In this document: positions 37,573 to 46,657 of the stretch, one piece after another | Layout of the letters: the number at the start of each line of letters is the position of its first letter | Numbering within the stretch: position 1 is the first letter of the stretch | Assembly (NCBI RefSeq): GCF_001885615.1 | Contig: NZ_LSRN01000001.1 | Location: 186,001-250,000, forward strand | DNA from: Alkalibacterium sp. 20 | GTDB taxonomy: Bacteria > Bacillota > Bacilli > Lactobacillales > Carnobacteriaceae_A | Direction of reading: 5' to 3' | Length of the DNA stretch: 64,000 bases | Translations under genes and position numbers: made by a program | The notes under the pieces: generated by a model | Databases searched by the model: none | What the model saw: only the letters and a program-made list of their open reading frames with translations | Told to the model about the DNA's origin: nothing

Positions 37573-38769
37573 CTATAATGTTTCATCGTCGGTACTTCTC
37601 ATGGTTATTGTCGTTGTTTGACGTTCTCCTCCACGATAAAATTCAATTTCAACTTCATCGCCCACTTCTGTGTCATATATCTCTTGTCTCAATTCGATAC
37701 CATTTGCGACCTCTTCGCCATTGAATGACACGATAACGTCATTGGCTGCTAGTCCGGCTTCTTCAGCGGAGCTATCAGGTTGAACTTCCGCTATAACAAT
37801 ACCCTCAGTCACTTCTTCAGGCAAGTTCAGTATCGCCTGCTGTTGCTGGGGTGAGACCATGGCAAGATCAACCATGGCTACACCGATAACGGGTCTTACC
37901 ATCTCTCCGTTGCGCTCTAGCTGATTGATTATATCTAACGCATCATTACTCGGAATAGCAAATCCCATGCCTTCAATGGTCGATGACGAAATTTTCATGG
38001 AATTGATACCCACGACTTGTCCGGCAATATTGACAAGCGGACCACCTGAATTTCCCGGGTTGATGGCTGCATCAGTTTGAATGGCCGTCATTTCCCAGTC
38101 GTTTTCTCCGTCCATATTTGTATCCACAGGAACTGTTCGTTCTGTAGCTGAAATAATGCCTGAAGTTACCGATGATGCAAAATTCGTCCCTAAAGGTGAC
38201 CCGATAGCTATAGCGGGTTCGCCAACTGTTAAGTTTTCTGAATCACCAAATTTTGCAGTTTTAGAAACGACTTCTGAATCGATTGCTAGAACCGCTAAGT
38301 CCGTCCAAATATCGGCACCAATAACCGTTGCTTCTATACGGGAACCATCTTTGAATAATACTTCGATGGCATCAGAACCGTCGACGACATGATTATTAGT
38401 GAAGATATAAGCAGTGTCTCCATCTACCTTATACACTGCACCACTACCAGTGCCGATTTGTTGTAAGTTTTCTTCATCAGTGGTCTGACCGCCTTCATAC
38501 CATCCAAAAGGGTCTTGTCCAACCTGCTGCATATTAATGACTGAAACGACAGCGTCATCTACTTCTTGAACGGCATCTGTAATATCAGATGTAACGTCCA
38601 CTCGCACTTCAGAGATTTTAACTTCTCCTTCTTCTGTTACAGGCGTATTTTCTTCCATTTCTGTGTCGGGATCCGATTCTGTTTCAGTGTCGATTAAGTC
38701 GCATCCGACAAGCATCGCGCTCGTTAGACTCAACATTAGTAAAGCTCTGAATGACTTCTTTTTCATCAT
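37573..38769 (-). CDS. htrA: HtrA/DegP-like serine protease with lipobox
   Basis: The 398-residue protein has the HtrA trypsin-fold triad at H127 (NNHVVDG), D157 (TDLAV) and S241 (GNSGGPL), then one PDZ domain (about 290-390). The N-terminus KKKSFRALLMLSLTSAMLVGC ends in a lipobox LVGC at C23, followed by an acidic, threonine-rich linker. So it should be a lipoprotein on the outer face of the membrane, rather than held by a membrane helix as usual. It degrades misfolded secreted proteins. GGGAGG precedes the ATG. It ends the wal gene run. Confidence 0.92.
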   Translation of the reverse strand: MMKKKSFRALLMLSLTSAMLVGCDLIDTETESDPDTEMEENTPVTEEGEVKISEVRVDVTSDITDAVQEVDDAVVSVINMQQVGQDPFGWYEGGQTTDEENLQQIGTGSGAVYKVDGDTAYIFTNNHVVDGSDAIEVLFKDGSRIEATVIGADIWTDLAVLAIDSEVVSKTAKFGDSENLTVGEPAIAIGSPLGTNFASSVTSGIISATERTVPVDTNMDGENDWEMTAIQTDAAINPGNSGGPLVNIAGQVVGINSMKISSSTIEGMGFAIPSNDALDIINQLERNGEMVRPVIGVAMVDLAMVSPQQQQAILNLPEEVTEGIVIAEVQPDSSAEEAGLAANDVIVSFNGEEVANGIELRQEIYDTEVGDEVEIEFYRGGERQTTTITMRSTDDETL

Positions 38770-38934
38770 TTACTTCCTCCCATACACTTACAGCATAGAT
38801 ATATTTTAATCTAAAATCATGACAATTCTATGTCTTTTTTTATATAATATTATGATACAATTTTAACATAATCTGTTTATTTTCCCTGTATGAGAAAACT
38901 TTTTTTAATCAATTTCTATAAAAAAGTAATAACT

Positions 38935-38983
38935 AAAGCTTGCTTTCTCTTTAAATTAACAGTCAAAAGAGAAAGCAAGCTTT
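38935..38983 (-). terminator. strong hairpin between walJ and htrA
   Basis: AAAGCTTGCTTTCTCTT pairs perfectly with AAGAGAAAGCAAGCTTT. No long U run follows at once, so it may only reduce read-through from the wal operon into htrA. Confidence 0.65.
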
Positions 38984-38989
38984 ATGATT

Positions 38990-39802
38990 TTATAATGTAA
39001 ATAACGGACATGGTTCATCCGGATCAGTATCAAGTAATTGAAAACGTTCGTTTACACCGGTATCTTTTCTTATTAAAATTTCTTCAACCGTTTGATGTGC
39101 CACTTCTTTGATGTTATTTTCCTTACTTAAGTGACCCAGATAGATACGTTTCGTTTGATCGCTGATCATTTCAGCTAAAGCTAAGGCGCCGTCTTCGTTA
39201 GATAAATGACCTTTATCACCAATGATACGCTGTTTTAATGACCAGGGATATCTTCCCATTCGAAGCATACTTAAATCATGATTACTTTCAAACAAGTACG
39301 CATCCGCATCTTTGAGCATGCCACGCATGCGATCACTGACATATCCGGTGTCTGTCAGCATGACAAAGCGTTTATTGTTTTTCTGGAAGGTATAAAACTG
39401 CGGGTCGATAGCATCATGAGAGACCGCGAAACTTGAAATGTCGATATCCCCCAAGGTTACCGTTTTCTCGTTTGAAAAATGATGCTTCTGTTCCACGTTT
39501 AATTTCCCTAATTTGGGTTCCATTGCCTGCCACGTTTTTTCGTTGGCATAGATATCTAAATTATACTTTCGCGCTAAAATACCGACACCTTTAATATGGT
39601 CAGTATGTTCATGCGAGACTAAAATGGCATTCAAATCTTCGGGTCGACGTCCGATCTTGCTTAACATCTCAACCGTTTTTTTACCACTGAGTCCACAATC
39701 AACTAATACTTTCATTTGATCGGTTTCAATATAGGTACTGTTTCCTGAACTGCCACTAGCTAATATGCTAATGCGCAGGTCGGATTGTTCTGACTGCATC
39801 AT
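38990..39802 (-). CDS. walJ: WalJ (YycJ), metallo-beta-lactamase-fold nuclease-like protein
   Basis: The 270-residue protein has ILASGSSGNSTYIE, the metal motif HEHTDH near residue 65, SHDAIDP and a GHLS / LGHLS pair near the end. WalJ (VicX) is a conserved member of the wal operon; a role linking DNA replication and cell wall growth or a 5'-exonuclease activity has been proposed. The ATG at 39802 has GAGAGG 9 nt before it; a start 30 bases further up has none. Confidence 0.9.
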   Translation of the reverse strand: MMQSEQSDLRISILASGSSGNSTYIETDQMKVLVDCGLSGKKTVEMLSKIGRRPEDLNAILVSHEHTDHIKGVGILARKYNLDIYANEKTWQAMEPKLGKLNVEQKHHFSNEKTVTLGDIDISSFAVSHDAIDPQFYTFQKNNKRFVMLTDTGYVSDRMRGMLKDADAYLFESNHDLSMLRMGRYPWSLKQRIIGDKGHLSNEDGALALAEMISDQTKRIYLGHLSKENNIKEVAHQTVEEILIRKDTGVNERFQLLDTDPDEPCPLFTL

Positions 39803-39914
39803 AAACTGATTCCTCTCTCTGTGAACACTCATGGTCTATTTTACAACAAGTCTCCACCTACAAGCAAGAACACTTTTTTAGGTGCTTCAATCTTTATTCT
39901 GCACTTTCATCAGG

Positions 39915-40793
39915 TTATTCTGTTTCTTCTAGATCACTTTCCTCATCCGGTTCTTCTTCTTGTAATTCTTCAGGAATGACTGTTGTGACTGGATCTGAGA
40001 TGATCGTACGTTCCACGGCGTCTACTCGCAGCACTTTTTCTCCGCTCGCATCCATAACTGGCACATACCATACCGGTCCATACATGCTTAAGTCTTCCAG
40101 ATACAGTGTACGGTAATAGGTTAAAATCGGTTGTCCCACAGTGGAATTAGAACTTATTTCGTTGTTTTGAAAAAGAACTTCAATGGCTTGCCTGTCTGTG
40201 ATGACTGCCTGTGTCGATCCCTGAGGAATCATTGGGCCAGCGTATGTTTGCTGGTATGAGATAATATTTCCGTCACTGCCATAAAACAGAGAAATTTCAG
40301 ACGTTCCATCTGCTACGGGAAGACCCTCGACTTCCTGTGCATAGACAAAGCGATTCTGACTACGGTCATACCGGAGATACATATAATCTTCACCAAACAA
40401 TACCGACCCGTTAAAGATGAAAGCATTCAGTGTCGCGTAATCCTCTTCGGTGAATCCGTCTTCAGGGTTTCCTTCGATTACGATTGGATCCGATAAAATA
40501 CTCGTATAAAGTGAACCGTCTTCAGCGACAGAACCTGCCTGATTTTCCAGCTGGTCCACGTTGTCTTCCAATAATTGATTACTATCCGCCTGAACATAGA
40601 ACACGTCTTGTTCTTCATCCTGCAGTGTCGGAATGCTAATGCCGATTTGTTCCATTTCCCGAATCAAGTTAACTTGACCGGGCGCACTCGTTGCCTGTTG
40701 AATATCGTTACGATTAAAGTAACTCACCAGCAGGTACATATTTAAGAGTAAGAAGGTAATCAGAAAAATGTTTTCTATTTTTTTAAAATCCAT
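39915..40793 (-). CDS. walI: WalI (YycI), regulator of WalK
   Basis: The 292-residue protein has one N-terminal membrane helix (residues 9-27) and an outside domain, with an acidic tail rich in E. YycI with YycH binds WalK through its membrane helix and changes its activity. AGGAGG precedes the ATG. The start overlaps the walH end by 11 nt. Sequence identity in this family is low, so the call relies on the topology and the fixed position in the operon. Confidence 0.9.
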   Translation of the reverse strand: MDFKKIENIFLITFLLLNMYLLVSYFNRNDIQQATSAPGQVNLIREMEQIGISIPTLQDEEQDVFYVQADSNQLLEDNVDQLENQAGSVAEDGSLYTSILSDPIVIEGNPEDGFTEEDYATLNAFIFNGSVLFGEDYMYLRYDRSQNRFVYAQEVEGLPVADGTSEISLFYGSDGNIISYQQTYAGPMIPQGSTQAVITDRQAIEVLFQNNEISSNSTVGQPILTYYRTLYLEDLSMYGPVWYVPVMDASGEKVLRVDAVERTIISDPVTTVIPEELQEEEPDEESDLEETE

Positions 40794-42099
40794 TTAGCGA
40801 TTCCTCCTGTGATTGGATATAGCGATTCACTTCTAACCATGAGCCTTGTGCCTCTATATACCAGTTAGGTTCAAAATGAACCACCCTGTCATCTTCTTCA
40901 CTTTCCGTCCAGGTCAAGCCAATACGCATATCTTCGATATAATCAAGACCCAGTTCCATTTCTTCAAGTTGATTGATTATATCTCGTCCACTGGGTAATG
41001 TTTTTATCCGCTCACCCGTTAGCGTTAAAGGTGTTTGAACGACTCGAAGCGGTACACGCAAATTTGTTCGACCGCTTTCTACGACAGTAATTTCATTCGT
41101 CGATTCAAACTGCTGATAACTGTAGACAGGATAGCCCTGGATATACCGTTGAAACGTTACTTCATGTGTTTCCGGAGCATAATCCTGATAATGCACATGT
41201 TCGGTCCAGTTTTCTATTTGAGTCAACTCTTGATAACTGCTGCGCAGTCGCTCACTAAATGTCATCTGGCCCATATCCGATCGTTGTCTTAAATACGTTA
41301 ACGTATTTGTAGCATCATTGATTCTCACTTCTGTCGTTAAATCGATATACCGAGTCGTGTTGCCTGTTCGTCTCGCGTCTATTTCTGACGTGTCCGAGAA
41401 AAACTGATAGATAAACAAATTATTTGGTAAACGTTCGACCAGATAGTCATGATACTCTACTTCTTGTTCTTCTACAGGTAGATAGAGATAGCGTTCGTTA
41501 ACTTCAATAGGTTCAACATCCGTTAAGATGTTCTCTTCTGAATATAGCAACTCATTGATTATATCCAGTGTATAGTCGGTTTCCTCGATTTGATATAAAA
41601 ATTCACTATGCGAATCATAGAAACCGGCGATCTCTGGATCATCGGTATTCATGAATACGTGTGTAAACGTACGATTTTCATAATCTGTCGGTAAATCATT
41701 GAAGCCATTTTCAAAAAGTCCAAACGGTATCGGTGCATCAAAAATAAATTCAACCCAGTTTTCATCATTCAGATAATCCTGATAGGCTGAGTAACTTAAT
41801 CTCTGCGGCGATTGAACTTCTCCAAAAGTTGTCTCTGGTAAATACTTTTCAAACCATTCATTTGTGTAATGCATGTTGATATCTACTTTTCTGCCTACAT
41901 CATTGCGATGCCAGACAATCTTTTTGGGAGAAAAGACTTCAGCCAATGAACGATCAACCAGCGAAGCGGGAATAGGACTTCCCCCTCCTGATGAAGGCTC
42001 ACGTAACTGAACCCCTGTCGTCCAAAGTTGAAAACTTAAAAACAAGCTCAATCCAATCAATCCCGTTAAGAGTACGTGTTTAATTCTGGACCAGATCAT
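40783..42099 (-). CDS. walH: WalH (YycH), regulator of WalK
   Basis: The 438-residue protein has one N-terminal membrane helix (about residues 7-26, VLLTGLIGLSLFLSFQLW) and a long extracytoplasmic part made of beta-rich YycH domains. It partners WalI in control of the WalK kinase. The ATG at 42099 overlaps the walK stop as ATGA and has GGAGG 7 nt upstream; the GTG two codons earlier lies inside that site. Confidence 0.9.
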   Translation of the reverse strand: MIWSRIKHVLLTGLIGLSLFLSFQLWTTGVQLREPSSGGGSPIPASLVDRSLAEVFSPKKIVWHRNDVGRKVDINMHYTNEWFEKYLPETTFGEVQSPQRLSYSAYQDYLNDENWVEFIFDAPIPFGLFENGFNDLPTDYENRTFTHVFMNTDDPEIAGFYDSHSEFLYQIEETDYTLDIINELLYSEENILTDVEPIEVNERYLYLPVEEQEVEYHDYLVERLPNNLFIYQFFSDTSEIDARRTGNTTRYIDLTTEVRINDATNTLTYLRQRSDMGQMTFSERLRSSYQELTQIENWTEHVHYQDYAPETHEVTFQRYIQGYPVYSYQQFESTNEITVVESGRTNLRVPLRVVQTPLTLTGERIKTLPSGRDIINQLEEMELGLDYIEDMRIGLTWTESEEDDRVVHFEPNWYIEAQGSWLEVNRYIQSQEESLNGF

Positions 42100-43955
42100 T
42101 CCCACTCCTCCTCTTCATATGGGACATATGGAAGGGAGAGATAAAACGTCGTACCTTTACCCTCAGTACTTTCGGCCCATATACGACCTCCGTGCTGTTC
42201 CACTACTTCTTTGGAAATAGCTAAACCTAAGCCGCTTCCTCCCATGGCTCGTGACCGTGCTCTATCGACACGATAAAAACGAGAGAATATTTTATTGATA
42301 TCTGACTTGGGAATGCCCATCCCTTCATCACGAATACTGATCAAGACAGTATCCGCTCTTTTTTCCATTTTCCCTATGATCGTACCGCCATCAGGTGAAT
42401 ACTTGACGGCGTTATTCATAATATTATCTAAAACTTGAATCATTCGATCTGGATCGACCTCAACAAAAATGGATTCTCGCAGTATATCTTTTTTGATTTG
42501 ATGATTTTTCCCTTCGTATTCAGCTGAATGAATCAGCATATCAAAGCGGTTAAGCACATGTTCAAGCATTTCAGTTAAATCGACTATTTCCAGATTTAAC
42601 GAACTTTTACCTGAATCTATGCGGGACAAGTGAAGCAGGTCTTGAATCATTCGAATCATACGGTCTGTCTCGTTTTGAGTGACTTCCAAAAAGCGTGGAG
42701 CCAAATCAGGATCCTGCCAGGCCCCATCTGCCAGCGCCTCAATATAACTGCGCATACTCGTTAAGGGTGTGCGCAGTTCATGTGAAACGTTGGATACGAA
42801 CTGTTTACGCTCTTCCTCTATCCGTTCTTGTTCGGTAACGTCATGCAGCACACAGACTATCCCGCTGATGAAGCCAGATTCTCTTTGAATCAGCGAAAAG
42901 GAAGCGCGCAGGATAATGGGTATCCCATTCTGTTTACTGTTTACCAGCATTTCGTCTTGTTTTTCTAAAATACGACGCAGCGTGATGTCTTCTTCAACAT
43001 CCAAAATAGACAATAAATTCTGACCTAGAGCATCCTCTTGACTTCTATCAAGCATCAACTGGGCCATTTCATTGATAATCATAATTTTTCCGCGTCTATC
43101 TGTTGCGACAACGCCATCTGTCATGTGTGTTAATACACTATCTAGACGTCTTCTTTCTGCATCGATCGATTCTTGTGCCTCAGCAACATCATCTGATAGA
43201 TCATTGATCGAGCTGGCCAATTGACCTAACTCATCTTCACCGTAAACTTTGAGGGTGCCTGAATAATCACCTTCAGCAATTTGACGGGTTTGAATCTGCA
43301 TTTCTTTGATCGGCTTGGTCAGCGCCCGAGAGACCATGTTGGCCAAAATGAGCGATAACACAATCGCTACCGCACTGGATTGTAAAAAGATCAAGGTGAT
43401 TTGAGAAATCTGAGTGTAGACGGATTCGATATTGCTTTCCATCAAAATAGCACCCAGAAACTGAGACTCTTCACCGGTTGAAAAAACAGGTTCAACCATT
43501 TTCCATCTTCTGTTTTGGGTGACTTGGTCGATGACTTGTCTGGGAATCGAATTTTCGGTTATTTGTGCCTGTCTCAAATCAACATCATCAGACAATTGTC
43601 CAATGATGTTTTGTTGCGTCGTATCACTTGTTCCCATAACGATGAGTTCAGAATCAACAACTTGAAGATCAGTAATGCCACTTCCTGAGAATTCAGTCAG
43701 TAAATTACTGATTTCCTGTGCTGGATCGATCTCACTCTCTTCGCCGCTTTCTTCAATTTCCAAATATGGAAGAATAGTACTTTCCAAAAAGCTCATTTGT
43801 ACTTGCCGATCTTCCTGAAAGTTAGCGATCAGTTGACGTTCTATTTGGGTAATAAAATTCTCCCCGATTAACTGCAGGGCGAATACAAGTAATAGCACAA
43901 TCACGAACACGATTTTAGTGTTGATGGACTGATAAAAACGAATCTTTTTTTTCAT
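42096..43955 (-). CDS. walK: WalK sensor histidine kinase
   Basis: The 619-residue protein has two membrane helices (about 14-31 and 186-208) bounding an outside sensor domain, then HAMP (about 208-260), PAS (about 268-375), the HisKA box VSHELRTPLTS with the phosphorylated histidine near 390, and the ATPase part with N, G1 (DEGMGIP) and G2 (GSGLGLAIS) boxes. It senses the state of the cell wall and phosphorylates WalR. It starts 6 nt after walR ends and overlaps walH by 4 nt. Confidence 0.96.
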   Translation of the reverse strand: MKKKIRFYQSINTKIVFVIVLLLVFALQLIGENFITQIERQLIANFQEDRQVQMSFLESTILPYLEIEESGEESEIDPAQEISNLLTEFSGSGITDLQVVDSELIVMGTSDTTQQNIIGQLSDDVDLRQAQITENSIPRQVIDQVTQNRRWKMVEPVFSTGEESQFLGAILMESNIESVYTQISQITLIFLQSSAVAIVLSLILANMVSRALTKPIKEMQIQTRQIAEGDYSGTLKVYGEDELGQLASSINDLSDDVAEAQESIDAERRRLDSVLTHMTDGVVATDRRGKIMIINEMAQLMLDRSQEDALGQNLLSILDVEEDITLRRILEKQDEMLVNSKQNGIPIILRASFSLIQRESGFISGIVCVLHDVTEQERIEEERKQFVSNVSHELRTPLTSMRSYIEALADGAWQDPDLAPRFLEVTQNETDRMIRMIQDLLHLSRIDSGKSSLNLEIVDLTEMLEHVLNRFDMLIHSAEYEGKNHQIKKDILRESIFVEVDPDRMIQVLDNIMNNAVKYSPDGGTIIGKMEKRADTVLISIRDEGMGIPKSDINKIFSRFYRVDRARSRAMGGSGLGLAISKEVVEQHGGRIWAESTEGKGTTFYLSLPYVPYEEEEWE

Positions 43956-43961
43956 AAATCA

Positions 43962-44675
43962 CTACTTCTCCTGTTTTTCAGGACTTCTAAGGTAATACCC
44001 TACTCCACGCCGTGTCACTAGGAAATTCGGATGACTTGGATTGTCTTCGATTTTTTCACGCAGACGTCTTACTGTAACATCTACCGTTCGGACGTCCCCA
44101 AAATAATCATAACCCCATACCGTTTCGAGTAAGTGTTCGCGCGTCATCACTTGACCGATATGTCTAGCCAGATAATGAAGCAATTCAAATTCACGGTGAG
44201 TCAATTCAATAGAATCTCCACGTTTTGAAACAATATAGGCATCTGGGTGAACGGTTAAATCTCCCACTTCTATATCATTAGTTTCTAATTTAGCCGTTTC
44301 AGTGTTTTGAATAGATACTTGTCTTCTGACATTAGCTTTTACACGTGCAACTAATTCCCGGTTTGAGAATGGTTTAGTGACATAATCATCTGCCCCCAAC
44401 TCCAAACCTAATACTTTGTCAATTTCCTGATCCTTGGCGGTTACCATAATAATAGGAATGTCTTTCGTTTTTCGCACTTCTCGACACACTTCGAGTCCAT
44501 CCATTTTAGGTAACATTAAATCTAATATAATCAAATCTGGATTTTCTTCTTCAACTTTTTGAAGTGCTTCTTCTCCATCAAATGCAGTGACCACTTCAAA
44601 TCCTTCTTTTTCAAGGTTAAATTTTACAATATCGGAGATTGGCTTTTCATCGTCGACAACTAATATTTTTTTCAA
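43962..44675 (-). CDS. walR: WalR response regulator
   Basis: The 237-residue OmpR-type protein has a receiver domain with the phospho-aspartate in [13 protein letters not shown] near residue 53, the conserved K in VTKPFS, and a C-terminal winged helix ending RRGVGYYLR. WalR controls cell wall hydrolase genes and is essential in most relatives. AGGAGGAACG precedes the ATG. A strong promoter with a palindrome lies 60-90 bp upstream. Confidence 0.96.
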   Translation of the reverse strand: MKKILVVDDEKPISDIVKFNLEKEGFEVVTAFDGEEALQKVEEENPDLIILDLMLPKMDGLEVCREVRKTKDIPIIMVTAKDQEIDKVLGLELGADDYVTKPFSNRELVARVKANVRRQVSIQNTETAKLETNDIEVGDLTVHPDAYIVSKRGDSIELTHREFELLHYLARHIGQVMTREHLLETVWGYDYFGDVRTVDVTVRRLREKIEDNPSHPNFLVTRRGVGYYLRSPEKQEK

Positions 44676-44733
44676 AGACGTTCCTCCTCAGAACTGATTT
44701 AGCTTACATAATACTGTGATTCTATTCACTTTG

Positions 44734-44762
44734 ATTATACCTTACCTATAAGGTATGTTCAA
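44734..44762 (-). promoter_or_regulatory. walR promoter with internal palindrome
   Basis: On the minus strand TTGAAC (44757-44762) and TATAAT (44734-44739) are 17 bp apart. The spacer contains the perfect inverted repeat ATACCTTA-N4-TAAGGTAT (44737-44756), which runs into the -10 box. It looks like an operator. Confidence 0.7.
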
Positions 44763-44787
44763 TTTTACTTCATTATACTCTTTATGT

Positions 44788-45309
44788 TTATTCAATCAAT
44801 CTAATTTTTAATGCGTGTGTTTCATTGGCTTTTGCTTTTTTTGTTGGAAATAATTCTAATGACACAACTGAATCATGTTCTAAAACGATAACAGGGATCA
44901 CTGTATTGAATCCTCTCTCACTAATGAATTTCTGATCGAAGATAGCCAGCCGCTCCCCTTTTTCAACACGTTTATTTTTTTCCACATATGACTGAAATCC
45001 TTCACCGTTTAAAAGTAAGGTATCGATACCGATATGAATCAGTACTTTCATACCTCCATCGGTCTGTATATAATAGGCATGTTTAGCATCGGCCACTTCA
45101 ATCAACTTTCCTGAAACTGGCGCATACACCACTTCAGATGTTGGTCTTATAGCGTATCCATCTCCAATCATCTTTTGTGAGAATAAATCATCCTGCACTT
45201 CTTCTATCGAAATAATTTCTCCGTCAGTGACTGCGCTCAGAATCAATTCCTTTGTTTCATGGTTTTGCTCTTTAACTTGATCACCAAACCCATTACTTTG
45301 ATTACTCAT
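44788..45309 (-). CDS. stand-alone PTS glucose-type EIIA
   Basis: The 173-residue protein is an EIIA-Glc domain: PVSGKLI, the H near residue 77, and the phosphorylated H92 in VLIHIGIDT. An N-terminal tail of about 22 residues precedes the domain. It takes phosphate from HPr and passes it to EIIB domains that lack an EIIA, such as the MurP protein of this window. AAAAGGAG precedes the ATG. It is upstream of walR but has its own promoter, so operon membership is doubtful. Confidence 0.9.
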   Translation of the reverse strand: MSNQSNGFGDQVKEQNHETKELILSAVTDGEIISIEEVQDDLFSQKMIGDGYAIRPTSEVVYAPVSGKLIEVADAKHAYYIQTDGGMKVLIHIGIDTLLLNGEGFQSYVEKNKRVEKGERLAIFDQKFISERGFNTVIPVIVLEHDSVVSLELFPTKKAKANETHALKIRLIE

Positions 45310-45450
45310 TTTTTTCTCCTTTTTAAAAAGTGACTGATTTAAATCTAAAAAGCTGTAGAGACAGTCTGAATATTGACTGATCCCGCTACTTTTTCACTCT
45401 ACTTTTTTATTTCTCGAAGCGAACCACAAAAATCCTATTGTGTAGCTACT

Positions 45451-45479
45451 ATTCTAACAATTAAAGCTCATTCAAGCAA
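45451..45479 (-). promoter_or_regulatory. promoter of the EIIA gene
   Basis: TTGCTT (45474-45479) and TAGAAT (45451-45456) on the minus strand are 17 bp apart. Confidence 0.5.
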
Positions 45480-45580
45480 TATCTTTTCGCTAGCGTTTTA
45501 GTTGGTGTTATTTTTACTTCATGGTATTCTAATACTATAGATGTAAAAATCATGAAAATGATCAGTAAAGGAGGCACACA

Positions 45581-46042
45581 ATGGAATTAGGTTATCTTAT
45601 TTCGCTCATTATTTTAGGTGTATCACTTGTTTTCCTCATCGGAATAGGTGTGTATGCTATGAAAAAAATAAAACCAACACTGAAAAATATTGAACGGACC
45701 CAAACAACTGTACAAGATCAAATTGAACATTTCACTAACGAATCCGATGCGATCCAAAAGAAAGTGGATCTTATCATGACACGCGTCGATAGCACCAAAG
45801 ATGTTGCAGAAATCAATCTAGAACGAATAAACGAATTATCAGATTATGCGTCTAGCTTGTCTCACTCTTTAACTTATTTAAAAGAGCATAGTGGCAACTA
45901 TTCGAAGGGTATTGTAGAAAACACCTACACAGAGTTAAAAACAGATGGACCTCGTTTAGCTGAAACATTCAAACGCGCTTTCAAAGGAACAGTTGAAAAG
46001 CAAAAGCAACGTCACCAAGATAATAATACGCAAACACTATAA
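45581..46042 (+). CDS. DUF948 membrane-anchored protein (YtxG-like)
   Basis: The 153-residue protein has one N-terminal membrane helix (residues 4-27) followed by a long helical, coiled-coil-like region, as in DUF948 proteins. In Bacillus subtilis the ytxG-ytxH genes belong to the general stress response. AAAGGAGG precedes the ATG. It is 29 nt upstream of the YtxH-like gene. Exact function is unknown. Confidence 0.82.
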   Translation: MELGYLISLIILGVSLVFLIGIGVYAMKKIKPTLKNIERTQTTVQDQIEHFTNESDAIQKKVDLIMTRVDSTKDVAEINLERINELSDYASSLSHSLTYLKEHSGNYSKGIVENTYTELKTDGPRLAETFKRAFKGTVEKQKQRHQDNNTQTL

Positions 46043-46071
46043 TTAGTCTGTTTTGAGAGGATGAAAGAATT

Positions 46072-46608
46072 ATGCCAAAAGTAAGTTTATCAAAAGCTGT
46101 ATTCATGAGCGCCGCTTCTGCCTTTACCGCTTTACTATTCGCTCCAAAAAGAGGAAAAGAATTTAGAGAAGATTTAAAAGATGAAGCTATCAAATTAAAA
46201 GATTCAGGTGAAGAAAAAGCACAGGAACTGGTTGAAGATTTTAAAACATCATATATCGAAGCCGAGAGAGAATTAGAATCGGAGCAAGCGAAATTAGATG
46301 CAAAACAAGCGAAGTTGAATCAGACAATTGATGAAATCGAAAGAGACCTGGCTTTAAGCGACGCTGAAAGACAAGGAACAACAGAGGCTGACGCTGTTTC
46401 AGCTAGTCAAGCGATCTATACGGATCACAAAGTCGGCGATGTAAAAGACACCGCACTCGAACCCGAGCACGATCAAGCTATTCCAAAAGATAAAGTGGAT
46501 GAAGCTTTACACGATAATTACTTATCAGATGATGAAGATTTTGAAATCGATGAGTCATCTGTCGAGGACGAAGACGATGCTTCATTGAAGGTAAATCCTA
46601 ACAACTAA
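46072..46608 (+). CDS. YtxH family protein
   Basis: The 178-residue protein has a short hydrophobic segment with the LFAPKRGKEFREDLKDEA motif of YtxH proteins near residues 22-40, then a charged coiled-coil (45-105) and a very acidic tail. It pairs with the DUF948 gene. It lacks a cleavable signal. It may be a stress-linked envelope protein; function unknown. Confidence 0.82.
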   Translation: MPKVSLSKAVFMSAASAFTALLFAPKRGKEFREDLKDEAIKLKDSGEEKAQELVEDFKTSYIEAERELESEQAKLDAKQAKLNQTIDEIERDLALSDAERQGTTEADAVSASQAIYTDHKVGDVKDTALEPEHDQAIPKDKVDEALHDNYLSDDEDFEIDESSVEDEDDASLKVNPNN

Positions 46609-46613
46609 TTCTA

Positions 46614-46647
46614 AAAAAAAGGATCCCTTAAAAAGGGATCCTTTTTA
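46614..46647. terminator. bidirectional terminator between ytxH-like and amylase genes
   Basis: The perfect stem AAAAAGGATCCCTT / AAGGGATCCTTTTT has a 2-3 nt loop between two converging genes. Confidence 0.88.
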
Positions 46648-46657
46648 CGTTCTAGTT

